From contig CAMXAU010000026.1 in NCBI GenBank assembly GCA_947179325.1, forward strand, positions 1 through 42,022: DNA of 42,022 bases, read 5' to 3'. The position numbers and the translations under genes were made by a program. The stretch's first letter is position 1, and every line of letters starts with the position of its first letter. Source of the DNA: an uncultured Bacteroidales bacterium. GTDB lineage: Bacteria > Bacteroidota > Bacteroidia > Bacteroidales > UBA932. The notes below the pieces were generated by a model. It saw nothing but the letters and a program-made list of their open reading frames with translations. It had not been told where the DNA came from and made no database searches. Shown one piece after another: positions 1 through 7,483 of this stretch.

Positions 1-70
1 TCTTTCTTCACTTGACAATAAAATCGAACTTAACCGCCAGATAAATGATAATTTATCATTTATAGCATAG
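1..70 (+). CDS. hsdS: Type I restriction specificity subunit, C-terminal end only
   Basis: Only the last 22 codons are inside the window, with TAG at 68-70. They read L-S-S-L-D-N-K-I-E-L-N-R-Q-I-N-D-N-L and a few more residues. This is the conserved coiled-coil signature of type I HsdS subunits, which join target-recognition domains and dock HsdM. In full-length HsdS this motif often lies in the central conserved region followed by a second recognition domain; here the frame stops right after it. It may therefore be a half-size or truncated subunit, or simply the C-terminal copy of the motif. The hsdR gene downstream supports the assignment. The stop sits beside an 11-bp-arm inverted repeat at 41-63. 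Confidence 0.75.
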   Translation, partial: LSSLDNKIELNRQINDNLSFIA

Positions 71-93
71 GATATTATAAAAGCTGTTCACAG

Positions 94-1269
94 ATGCGTA
101 ATAAAGAAACTATAATTGTAAATAGTTTGTCAGAGTATACTTCTGAAGTCACAGGTATTCGAGAAAGAATGCTACAAGATGGAGAATCTGAAACATTGTT
201 TTTTAGAGGACAATGTAATTCGGTATGGGATATTCGCCCCAGTATATTTCGCGAGTCATTAGTTTCTGTAGAGTCTCGCATTATTAAAACAGCAAAGTCG
301 CGTGTGCCATCTGAATTCCGTGAATGCACAAGTCCATTTGAGGAACTGACGAAGTTGCAGCACTATGGTTTGCCGACAAGATTGCTGGATCTAACCAGAA
401 ATCCACTTGTCGCTTTGTATTTTGCTTGTTGCTCATCAGAAATAGTTGTAGATAATGAAGGAGTGGAAAATTATAGTGACGGAGTTGTATATATATGCTC
501 TGGTTATGAAGAAAGTACAGATTCATTCAATTCTACGATTTTGGCAAAAATCGCTCAAATTGATTTTGACGGTGAAACCACATTGAAATTACTTAAAGAT
601 AAGTTGGGATTAACAGAAGAATTGCCGGCAGAAGCGTTTATTAAAATCCTTCAGGGATCAGCCTTTGTTATGCCGAGTTATAATAACTCAAGAATTATTC
701 GCCAGAGTGGAGCATTTTTGATCACAGGCTCAATTAATATTTGTCAGGACGATGAGGATATTTGGAATAGTGTAGTGTCAAAATGTGTTAGAAACCTAAA
801 TGAAGCAATAGATGTTAAGCGCATAATTATCCCTAATGAGATTAAAGAAGATATTCTCGATGAATTAGATCTATTTAATATAAATGAAAGTTCCTTGTTC
901 CCGGAACTTGAGCATCAGATGTCGCATGTAAAGCGAGTCGGCTCCAAATGGGTTATGGAAGATTGTTCCCCCTTTATTAAATATGAGCATAGGCGTTTAG
1001 TTGGGGATTCTGATGTGCAGCAAAAGGAAATGGCTATAGATGAAAATATTATAGATGTGGTAGTGTCGTCTAAAATGGCGGATGAGGGCATCCAGTCTCA
1101 GGTCAAGTCTGTAATCAAGGAGGTCGTTGCTTATCCAGATTGGAATATTAAAGGAAGTACGAGAAATGAATTATTGAAAAAGATAAAGAGGATTCTTGTG
1201 CAGAATGGCATTGAAGGCCCTGAAATGTTAGCTCAGGTAATTGTTAAGGAATTGATTAACAATATATAG
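94..1269 (+). CDS. FRG-domain protein in a restriction locus
   Basis: A 391-residue protein with an N-terminal FRG domain, named for a Phe-Arg-Gly motif. FFRGQ is at residues 36-40, followed by W-D-I-R-P-S-I-F-R-E, and the second core motif L-Q-H-Y-G-L-P-T-R-L-L-D-L-T-R-N-P is at about 88-104, then A-L-Y-F-A-C. FRG domains are frequent in genes near restriction and other defence loci, but their biochemical activity is not settled. The C-terminal 150 residues match nothing I recognise. The gene lies 23 bp after hsdS and 3 bp before hsdR, so it is almost certainly co-transcribed with the restriction genes. It shares their AT-rich base use. Function inferred only as defence-associated. Confidence 0.85.
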   Translation: MRNKETIIVNSLSEYTSEVTGIRERMLQDGESETLFFRGQCNSVWDIRPSIFRESLVSVESRIIKTAKSRVPSEFRECTSPFEELTKLQHYGLPTRLLDLTRNPLVALYFACCSSEIVVDNEGVENYSDGVVYICSGYEESTDSFNSTILAKIAQIDFDGETTLKLLKDKLGLTEELPAEAFIKILQGSAFVMPSYNNSRIIRQSGAFLITGSINICQDDEDIWNSVVSKCVRNLNEAIDVKRIIIPNEIKEDILDELDLFNINESSLFPELEHQMSHVKRVGSKWVMEDCSPFIKYEHRRLVGDSDVQQKEMAIDENIIDVVVSSKMADEGIQSQVKSVIKEVVAYPDWNIKGSTRNELLKKIKRILVQNGIEGPEMLAQVIVKELINNI

Positions 1270-1272
1270 GTT

Positions 1273-4200
1273 ATGTCATTTACTGAAAATTCATATGAAA
1301 AAGCTATTATAGAGCTGTTTGTAAATTTGGGCTATGAGTATCAGTATGGCCCGGAAATAACTCGTGACTATCATCTTCCATACAATGAGGATCAGTTGTG
1401 GGTAAGTTTGGCTGCCGTAAATCCGGACAAATGTCATAATGCAATTGCGGAGGCTGTTAAAAAAGTGATATCTATTGATTCTGGCGATTTGTGTCAGAAG
1501 AATGGACAATTTATGGATTATCTTCAAAATGGTGTGGAAGTGTCATACCATGATGGTAAGGAAATTAGACACGATATTGTGTATCTGGTTGATTATAAGA
1601 ATGTTCATTGCAATGCTTTTCAAGCGGTAAACCAGTGGACATTTGTAGAGTATTCAGAAAAACGGGCAGATATTGCGCTGTTTATAAATGGTCTGCCTTT
1701 AGTTTTGATGGAACTGAAGTCTCCTTCTCGTGAGGAAACGGATTCATCAGCTGCTTATAGACAGATAAGAAATTACATAAAAGAGATTCCTTCAATGTTT
1801 GTCTATAATGTGATCTGTGTGATGAGTGATATGTATTGCTCTAAAGCAGGCACGATTACAAGCAATGAGGATCGTTTTATGGAGTGGAAGACAAAGGATG
1901 GCAAGGTTGAAAGTAATCAATATGTGGATTATGATACATTCTTTGAGGGAATTTTCAAGAAAGAGCGTCTGCTTGATATTATCAAAAACTTTACTTGTTT
2001 TTCTCACGAAGAAAGTGGTGATGTGAAAATCTTGGCAGGTTATCATCAGTATTTTGCAGTAAGAAAAGCCGTAGACAGAACTGTTGAGGCTATTAATGGT
2101 GATGGTAAGATTGGAGTCTTCTGGCATACCCAGGGCAGCGGGAAGTCTCTATCAATGGTTTTCTATGCACATTTGATTCAAGAAGTTGTATCACAGCCGA
2201 CAATAGTTGTTATAACAGACAGGAATGACTTGGATGATCAGCTTTTCAGCCAGTTCTCTAAGTGCGAAGACTTTCTGCGCCAGTGTCCTGTTCAGGCAAA
2301 GAGCCGTGAACATTTGAAGGAACTGCTCAAAGGACGAGAGGCTAATGGTATTATCTTTACCACTATGCAGAAGTTTGAGGAATCCGATGAACCACTGTCT
2401 GAAAGAGATAATATTGTTGTGATGACTGATGAAGCGCATAGAGGACAGTATGGATTTGAGGAGAAGATCAGTGTTGAGGGAAAAGTTTCGGTCGGAATGG
2501 CTCGTATTATTCATAATTCTCTTCCGAACGCCTCGTTTATAGGATTTACCGGAACCCCAATATCTACCAAAGACAAAAATACGCAAGAAGTTTTTGGCCA
2601 GTACATTGATGTGTATGATATGACTCAGGCGGTAGACGATGGTGCAACCTGCCCAGTGTATTATGAGTCGAGGGTTGTTAATCTCAATTTAGATGAGGAA
2701 ACTCTTAAGAAGATTGATGCGGAGTATGATTTGTTGGCAGAGGAGGGAGCAACAGTGGAGCAGATAGAGGCAAGTAAGAAAGAAATGTCTCACATGGAGG
2801 GGATCCTTGGTGCGCCGGAGACGATTGATTCATTGTGCCGTGATATAGTCAAGCATTATGAGGATAACCGTCAATATGAACTTACTGGCAAGGCTATGAT
2901 AGTTGCTTACTCTCGACCGATCGCAATGAAGATTTATGAAAAATTGCTTGAGTTGAGACCTCAATGGGCAGAGATTGTGAAAGTCATAATGACAGGAGGT
3001 AATAATGATCCTGAGGAATGGCATGATATCGTAGGTAATAAGCAGTATAAAAAGGAACTGGCCAAGAGGTTTAAGGATAATGCAGATTCTCTGAAGATTG
3101 CTATTGTAGTTGATATGTGGCTAACTGGGTTTGATGTGCCGTCGTTGGCGACAATGTATGTGTATAAGCCGATGAAGGGGCATAATCTTATGCAGGCTAT
3201 AGCACGTGTCAATCGTGTCTTTAAGAATAAGGCCGGAGGACTTGTTGTTGACTATATAGGTATTGCAAAGGCATTGAAAGAGGCAATGCGCGATTATACT
3301 CAGCGAGATCAGGATCAGTATGGAAATCCCGATATAAAAGAAACCGCATTAGTAAAGTTCCATGAGAAACTGGAGGTGTGTAGGGATTTGTTCCATGGCT
3401 ACGATTATAGTAGATTCAAAGATTGTAGTGAGATGGAAAGAGGAATGATCATAAAGGGTGGAGTGAACTTTATGTTTTCACCATTCAAAGATGAAGATAG
3501 AACGAACTTCTTAAAAGAGGCCGGATTGCTAAAGAATGCCTTAACATTATGCCGTAGCCTTTTGAATGAAGAAGAACGATTTGAGTCCTCTTTTTATGAT
3601 GTGGTTAAGGTGGCAATCAACAGGCTATCTGCCAAAGGTCCTGTAACAAAGAAGCAAATAAATGAGAGAATAGGAGAATTGCTTCGTCAGAGTATTAAGA
3701 GTAATGGAGTAATTAATTTGTTTTCTGATGTTAAGGCTGAGTTCTCATTATTCGACCCTGGATTCTTGGAAGAAATATCGAAGATGAAGGAGAAGAATAT
3801 TGCTGTTGAACTTCTTAAGAAATTGCTAGAGGAAAGAATTCATGTTTATCAGAGATCTAATCTCGTACAGTCGCAGAAGTTTTCGGATTTGCTGAATATG
3901 ACCTTGTCGAATTATCTCAAGGGAATGCTTACAAATGAGGAAGTTATAGCAGAACTCTTGAAAATGGCTAAAGAGATTGCTATTTCAGAAAATCAGGCAA
4001 ATGATTTAGGCCTTAGTAAAGAAGAGAAGGCTTTTTATGATGCCCTTACAAGACCGCAGGCAGTTCAAGACTTCTATACTAATGAGCAGTTGGTGGAAAT
4101 GACAAAGGAACTGACAGAAGCACTTCGTAAAAATCGTACGATTGATTGGCAGAAGAAAGAGTCGGCAAGAGCAGGTATGCGAAGACTCATAAAGCGACTT

Positions 4201-4311
4201 TTAAAGAAATATAACTATCCTCCAGAGGAGGAACTAAATGCAATGGATATCGTCCTTAAGCAGTGTGAACAGTGGGCTGATGTAGAACCGGAATATGTAT
4301 ATGGCGAATAA
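1273..4311 (+). CDS. hsdR: Type I restriction enzyme R subunit
   Basis: A 1012-residue motor-nuclease subunit. The N-terminal HSDR_N nuclease domain shows the PD-(D/E)xK pattern with D133, E147 and K149 (the L-M-E-L-K-S-P stretch). A superfamily 2 helicase core follows: Walker A H-T-Q-G-S-G-K-S at about 284-291, the DEAH box at 386-389 (D-E-A-H-R-G-Q-Y-G), motif III G-F-T-G-T-P near 422, and a motif VI-like Q-A-I-A-R-V-N-R-V. The length is normal for the family, with no visible break. With HsdM and HsdS it should translocate and cut unmodified DNA. hsdM is not in the window and presumably lies to the left. The start is 3 bp after the FRG gene and the 3' end overlaps the next gene. Confidence 0.96.
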   Translation: MSFTENSYEKAIIELFVNLGYEYQYGPEITRDYHLPYNEDQLWVSLAAVNPDKCHNAIAEAVKKVISIDSGDLCQKNGQFMDYLQNGVEVSYHDGKEIRHDIVYLVDYKNVHCNAFQAVNQWTFVEYSEKRADIALFINGLPLVLMELKSPSREETDSSAAYRQIRNYIKEIPSMFVYNVICVMSDMYCSKAGTITSNEDRFMEWKTKDGKVESNQYVDYDTFFEGIFKKERLLDIIKNFTCFSHEESGDVKILAGYHQYFAVRKAVDRTVEAINGDGKIGVFWHTQGSGKSLSMVFYAHLIQEVVSQPTIVVITDRNDLDDQLFSQFSKCEDFLRQCPVQAKSREHLKELLKGREANGIIFTTMQKFEESDEPLSERDNIVVMTDEAHRGQYGFEEKISVEGKVSVGMARIIHNSLPNASFIGFTGTPISTKDKNTQEVFGQYIDVYDMTQAVDDGATCPVYYESRVVNLNLDEETLKKIDAEYDLLAEEGATVEQIEASKKEMSHMEGILGAPETIDSLCRDIVKHYEDNRQYELTGKAMIVAYSRPIAMKIYEKLLELRPQWAEIVKVIMTGGNNDPEEWHDIVGNKQYKKELAKRFKDNADSLKIAIVVDMWLTGFDVPSLATMYVYKPMKGHNLMQAIARVNRVFKNKAGGLVVDYIGIAKALKEAMRDYTQRDQDQYGNPDIKETALVKFHEKLEVCRDLFHGYDYSRFKDCSEMERGMIIKGGVNFMFSPFKDEDRTNFLKEAGLLKNALTLCRSLLNEEERFESSFYDVVKVAINRLSAKGPVTKKQINERIGELLRQSIKSNGVINLFSDVKAEFSLFDPGFLEEISKMKEKNIAVELLKKLLEERIHVYQRSNLVQSQKFSDLLNMTLSNYLKGMLTNEEVIAELLKMAKEIAISENQANDLGLSKEEKAFYDALTRPQAVQDFYTNEQLVEMTKELTEALRKNRTIDWQKKESARAGMRRLIKRLLKKYNYPPEEELNAMDIVLKQCEQWADVEPEYVYGE

Positions 4312-4960
4312 ACAATACACTATGAAAGAATCCGGATATGTATATATTCTCACCAATCCATCATTCAAAGAAGATTGGGTGAAGATAGGCAAGAGTTCAA
4401 GACCTGTAAATGTAAGGTCAAAGGAGTTGGACAATACTGCTGTGCCGCTTCCTTTTGAGATTTTCGCTACAATCAGGACTGTGAAGTATAATGAAGTTGA
4501 GAAGTTGATTCATAAGACAATCGACCGCTTGACTGATTTGCGTATCAGGCAGAATCGTGAGTTCTTCAATATTCAACCACAAATAGCTTTGGATATCCTG
4601 CGTGATATCTCGACAACTATTGATGACGCCTACATAGAATTGTATCAAAACAATCTGCCGATAAAGGAATCGATTGCAGCTTTGGACCAAGAACCATGTA
4701 AGAGAAGGGCGCCATTCAAATTTAGTATGGTAAATATTCAGATAGGTGAGACGATAATCTTTACCCCAGCTAACATTAAAGTAAAGGTTGCAAGCGATAA
4801 TCAGGTGGAATATGAAGGGCGAATCTACAAACTGTCTCCTTTTACTGCTGCTTTCTTGCCTGATGAAATGAGAAATGCATCTGATGCATATCAGGGCCCG
4901 AAGTACTTTACTTACAACGGAAGACCTCTTGATGACCTGCGGAAGGAACTTGAAGAGTAA
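4295..4960 (+). CDS. GIY-YIG (T5orf172-type) nuclease-like protein with RAMA-like tail
   Basis: Up to 221 residues. The N-terminal domain has G-Y-V-Y-I-L at 14-19, then W-V-K-I-G-K-S-S-R-P-V-N-V-R at 28-41 and N-R-E-F-F-N-I further on. This is the layout of the T5orf172/MUG113 branch of the GIY-YIG nuclease superfamily. The C-terminal part (about 145-220) runs F-K-F-S-M ... I-G-E-T-I-I-F-T ... V-E-Y-E-G-R-I-Y-K-L ... Y-F-T-Y-N-G-R-P-L-D-D-L-R and resembles the RAMA/DUF4357-type domains linked to restriction systems; that part is inference. ATG codons at 4295, 4301 and 4322 are possible starts. The first two overlap the hsdR end (stop at 4311), which suggests translational coupling. Likely an accessory nuclease of the restriction locus. 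Confidence 0.8.
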   Translation: MYMANKQYTMKESGYVYILTNPSFKEDWVKIGKSSRPVNVRSKELDNTAVPLPFEIFATIRTVKYNEVEKLIHKTIDRLTDLRIRQNREFFNIQPQIALDILRDISTTIDDAYIELYQNNLPIKESIAALDQEPCKRRAPFKFSMVNIQIGETIIFTPANIKVKVASDNQVEYEGRIYKLSPFTAAFLPDEMRNASDAYQGPKYFTYNGRPLDDLRKELEE

Positions 4961-4972
4961 TCATTTGCGTTA

Positions 4973-5156
4973 TTTTTGTATATTTGTGCTTCGCACACAT
5001 ATACGAATGCGTCTCGGCAGAGTGAAAATAAATTTTCCCTATGCTCTCGACTTTTTCGTATATTTGAGCTGTGTTCATATATACCTGCGCTCGGCATAAT
5101 CAAAGTAAACTTTGCTTCTGCTCTCGCTTTTTGCTATATTTGTTATAGCAAAATGG
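4973..5156. repeat. Structured tandem repeat, about 77-bp units
   Basis: Two full units (4973-5051 and 5052-5127) and a partial third (5128-5156). Each starts TTTTT followed by a hairpin containing TATATTTG: GTATATTTGTG/CACACATATAC, then GTATATTTGA/TTCATATATAC, then TTTGCTATA/TATAGCAAA. The full units continue with CTCGGCA, a second palindrome (GAAAAT-AA-ATTTTC or CAAAGT-AA-ACTTTG) and GCTCTCG. Arms differ between units but still pair. TATATTTG matches the Bacteroidota -7 promoter element. The tract fills most of the gap between the nuclease gene and tRNA-Leu; 5157-5270 holds nothing I can identify. Confidence 0.75.
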
Positions 5157-5278
5157 TTATAATATGTAAAGTTGAAGTGTTTTTGAGTGGAATTGCTCAT
5201 TAAAACTCAAGATTATTCAATCACAAACACAGGGTTTTGCTGGTGATCCGGAAAATGTGGGGGAAATCGTCAAAACAA

Positions 5279-5317
5279 AAATCGCTAACAGTTAAACTAT
5301 TAACCTGTTAGCGATTT
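5279..5317 (-). terminator. Terminator of tRNA-Leu
   Basis: Perfect 13-bp stem (AAATCGCTAACAG at 5279-5291 with CTGTTAGCGATTT at 5305-5317) and a 13-nt loop. Read on the minus strand it is followed by TTGTTTTG. It lies 6 bp past the tRNA 3' end. Confidence 0.85.
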
Positions 5318-5323
5318 GTTGTG

Positions 5324-5407
5324 TACCCGGAGCCGGGGTCGAACCGGCACATCCTTTCGGACATTGGTGTTTGAGACCAACGCGTCTACCGATTCCGCCA
5401 TCCGGGC
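5324..5407 (-). tRNA. tRNA-Leu (anticodon CAA)
   Basis: An 84-nt class II tRNA on the minus strand. The acceptor arms GCCCGGA and TCCGGGT pair (G-U at 1:72), with discriminator A. The anticodon stem is TTGGT/ACCAA around loop CTCAAAC, giving anticodon CAA (reads UUG). The variable arm TGTCCGAAAGGATG forms a hairpin and the T arm is GCCGG-TTCGACC-CCGGC. CCA is not encoded. The AT-rich restriction locus lies on its 3' side. Confidence 0.96.
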
Positions 5408-5482
5408 TTGCCGTTAACTTTCCGTGCATTAATTTGCTTGAAAAGGAGACAAATGAAAGTGGTAGACCTTCATTAAGGTTTG

Positions 5483-5513
5483 CAAAGATATGGGAAAATG
5501 TCCGAATTGCAAA
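5483..5513 (-). promoter_or_regulatory. Promoter of tRNA-Leu
   Basis: On the minus strand TTTG (5510-5513) is followed after 19 bp by TATCTTTG (5483-5490), an exact match to the Bacteroidota TTTG/TAnnTTTG consensus. Transcription would start near 5476, about 70 nt before the tRNA. Confidence 0.75.
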
Positions 5514-5651
5514 CTTTTTTTCTTCTCGTGGGGAGATTTTGTCTGGTTTTCTGTGCAATAGGATGAAAATGTTGCTGCAGTCCCTTGTCAGACCTGGATG
5601 CTGAATTGCCCGGGACTCATCAGTGCTAAAGGGAAGTCTTGTACGGCAACA

Positions 5652-7001
5652 TTATTCCATAGAAAAATTCTCCACATTGTCGCAGATGATGTCCCGTCGA
5701 TAATCCTTACCGGACACACTGAACTCCGTGTCCTCAATCAGCACATTGTCAACATTGCGGAAATATGCTCCCCATGACGGGAAGAAAGGCCACTTGTCGA
5801 AACTCAGCTTCTCCATCTTTGCCGGCAGAGAAGGGTCGTCTATCCCGGCAAATTCAAACTCACACTTCCGTATTGTGACATTTCCGGTCCTTGCAGTTCC
5901 CCAGCTTTTGACAGAGAGCGCCATCCTGTAGCAATTGCGCGCATTATAATTTTCCACAAGAATATCCCTGCAGCTGTTGTCTTCCTGCAGTGTGACCGAA
6001 AGAGGGGACAGAACACTGTCTGCCGTGCAGTTCCGTATCACGATTCCTCCCATCTCTCCAGGGGCCGCTCCCCATCCTCCCGGCTCAAGACTTATTGCAT
6101 GCAGCATCGGACGTCCTTGGGATGAACTTGTCCTGTGTGCATATTCCCCTGGGCCTTCAAACTGACAGCCTTCTATCGCAAGGTTTTGGGATGGCATAAT
6201 CATTCTTATGCCGTTGCACGATGAATTGAGCCTGCATGAAGAAATCCTGAAATCCTCCCAGTATCCTCCTGCAATACAGTCGTCTCCTGTCCTGATGTCG
6301 CAATTCTCAATATATGAATTCTCCGCACCCCTTATATGGATTCCGTCCCAGCCTTCGGTTATGGTCAGGTTGCTGAAAGATGCGTCTGCAATGTCGTATG
6401 CGAGAATAGCATAATTGGATGCCTTGTTTATGCATATCCCCTCGACTGTGACTCCTTTGGACTGTGCGATTATTATCGTGTGCGGACCTCGCATGTTTTC
6501 TTCACCGTTTGGGTCGAATATATGTCCGCCGTCGATGGTGCCTCTTCCTGTGATTGACGCACCGTCAGCCTCGCACGCTACGATAAGGGCCCGGCACCAC
6601 ATTGCGTCCGATACGCAGTTCTGGTTTGAGGAGCCGACTCCGCTGTCGTATCTGGACATGTCTTTGGTGGGGATGTATGACCCGTATTCCGAAAGATCGT
6701 GCGAAGCTATAAGCCTGGCCGAATCAGCAAGTTCCAGATTGACTTCGGCGAGCAGCCTCACGGTTCCTGTAAGATAATCTCCTGCCGGAATCAGCACTGT
6801 TCCTCCGCCATCTTCATGGCAAAGCCTGACTGCTTCGTTTATAATTTCCGTGTTGTCTGTCATCCCGTCCCCGACAGCTCCCATTGAGGATATGTCGTAA
6901 ATTCCCGGCCTTGTGCATCCGAATGCCGTGATAATAATGATGATTGCCGCAATTGCCTGCGCATGAATGGAACTTGCCGCTGCTGATGATGTGGTCTTCA
7001 T
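5652..7001 (-). CDS. Glycoside hydrolase family 28-like lipoprotein
   Basis: About 449 residues from the ATG at 7001, chosen because it gives a clean lipoprotein signal: M-K-T-T-S-S, a hydrophobic run of Ala/Ile, then T-A-F-G-C as lipobox. Upstream ATGs (7022, 7100) only add unlikely sequence. The mature part starts with the pectate-lyase-type strand V-G-D-G-M-T-D-N-T, followed by right-handed beta-helix repeats, as in GH28 polygalacturonases. G-W-D-G-I and T-G-D-D-C-I-A supply the GH28 aspartates. The family's later G-H-G histidine motif is not apparent; S-S-C-N-G-I-R-M stands in that area. Probably a surface or periplasmic pectin-type hydrolase, substrate uncertain. There is no SusC/SusD pair, so it is not in a typical polysaccharide utilization locus. 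Confidence 0.85.
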   Translation of the reverse strand: MKTTSSAAASSIHAQAIAAIIIIITAFGCTRPGIYDISSMGAVGDGMTDNTEIINEAVRLCHEDGGGTVLIPAGDYLTGTVRLLAEVNLELADSARLIASHDLSEYGSYIPTKDMSRYDSGVGSSNQNCVSDAMWCRALIVACEADGASITGRGTIDGGHIFDPNGEENMRGPHTIIIAQSKGVTVEGICINKASNYAILAYDIADASFSNLTITEGWDGIHIRGAENSYIENCDIRTGDDCIAGGYWEDFRISSCRLNSSCNGIRMIMPSQNLAIEGCQFEGPGEYAHRTSSSQGRPMLHAISLEPGGWGAAPGEMGGIVIRNCTADSVLSPLSVTLQEDNSCRDILVENYNARNCYRMALSVKSWGTARTGNVTIRKCEFEFAGIDDPSLPAKMEKLSFDKWPFFPSWGAYFRNVDNVLIEDTEFSVSGKDYRRDIICDNVENFSME

Positions 7002-7154
7002 GTAAAAATGTCTGTGATTCATAATGTTAGACCCTGGATTCGTGCCGTTGTCTCTTGCCGCATTTCCTGGCATTACGCCATTTGAACCCCATGAGGCCAA
7101 ATAAGATTTTTAAAATATAACAGCATAAAGGTACAAAAATAAGTGAAAATCCCT

Positions 7155-7162
7155 TATCTTTG
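7155..7162 (+). promoter_or_regulatory. Promoter -7 element for the FMN riboswitch transcript
   Basis: TATCTTTG, an exact TAnnTTTG match. No good TTTG lies at the -33 spacing. A start about 7 nt downstream (near 7169) falls exactly at the 5' base of the riboswitch P1 stem, which supports it. Confidence 0.75.
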
Positions 7163-7170
7163 CGCCCGCA

Positions 7171-7387
7171 TATCTTCAGGGCAGGGTGAGAATCCCGATC
7201 GGCGGTAAAGTCCGCGAGCCGAAAGGCAGGAGCCGTTGCAATTACGGCACCGACAGTATTCCTGACAGTGTGCACAGCAGTTCTTATGGAAACATGCAGA
7301 TTCCGTGGCCGCATAAGGCCTGTTTGTGTGAATATGATAATTCCGATGCTGTGTCATGTTGTCCGGTAAGTCTGGATGGAAGAAGAA
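7171..7387 (+). ncRNA. FMN riboswitch (RFN element)
   Basis: The conserved parts of the FMN aptamer occur in order: ATCTTC, GGGCAGGGTGAGAATCCCGA, TCGGCGGTAAAGTCCGCGA, GCC, GGCAGGA, CCGACAGTA (7250-7258), and at the end AAGTCTGGATGGAAGAAGA. The 5' ATCTTC pairs with the 3' GAAGA to form P1. The P6 loop between CCGACAGTA and AAGTCTGG carries an insert of roughly 105 nt, much longer than in compact examples. The switch binds FMN and normally lowers expression of flavin synthesis or uptake genes when flavin is plentiful. Here the only gene behind it is a TonB-dependent receptor. Confidence 0.93.
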
Positions 7388-7440
7388 ATGGGCTATGGTC
7401 CGGTGTCTCCGGCCTGCAGCCATGACGCTTTCTCAAGAAG

Positions 7441-7479
7441 CCTTGAATTGTATGCCATGAGTAACAGTTTAAGGTTTTT
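7441..7479 (+). terminator. Riboswitch expression platform: intrinsic terminator
   Basis: CCTTGAATTGT (7441-7451) pairs with ACAGTTTAAGG (7464-7474), 11 pairs including two G-U, loop 12 nt, followed by TTTTT (7475-7479), five bases before the receptor ATG. A competing hairpin, GCTT...AAGC within 7428-7443, overlaps the left arm and could act as antiterminator. Control by transcription termination is inferred. Confidence 0.65.
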
Positions 7480-7483
7480 CAAA

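Noticed and set aside
4875..5203. Short frames through the repeat tract
   Set aside because: They arise from the repeats and overlap the nuclease gene; no start context or family signal.
1..5323. Direct repeat of the tRNA-Leu 3' end as an att site
   Set aside because: I found no second copy within this stretch; it could be farther left.
7376..7483. N-terminal extension of the TonB receptor from the ATG at 7376
   Set aside because: It lies in the riboswitch and its terminator; the ATG at 7484 gives a proper signal peptide.
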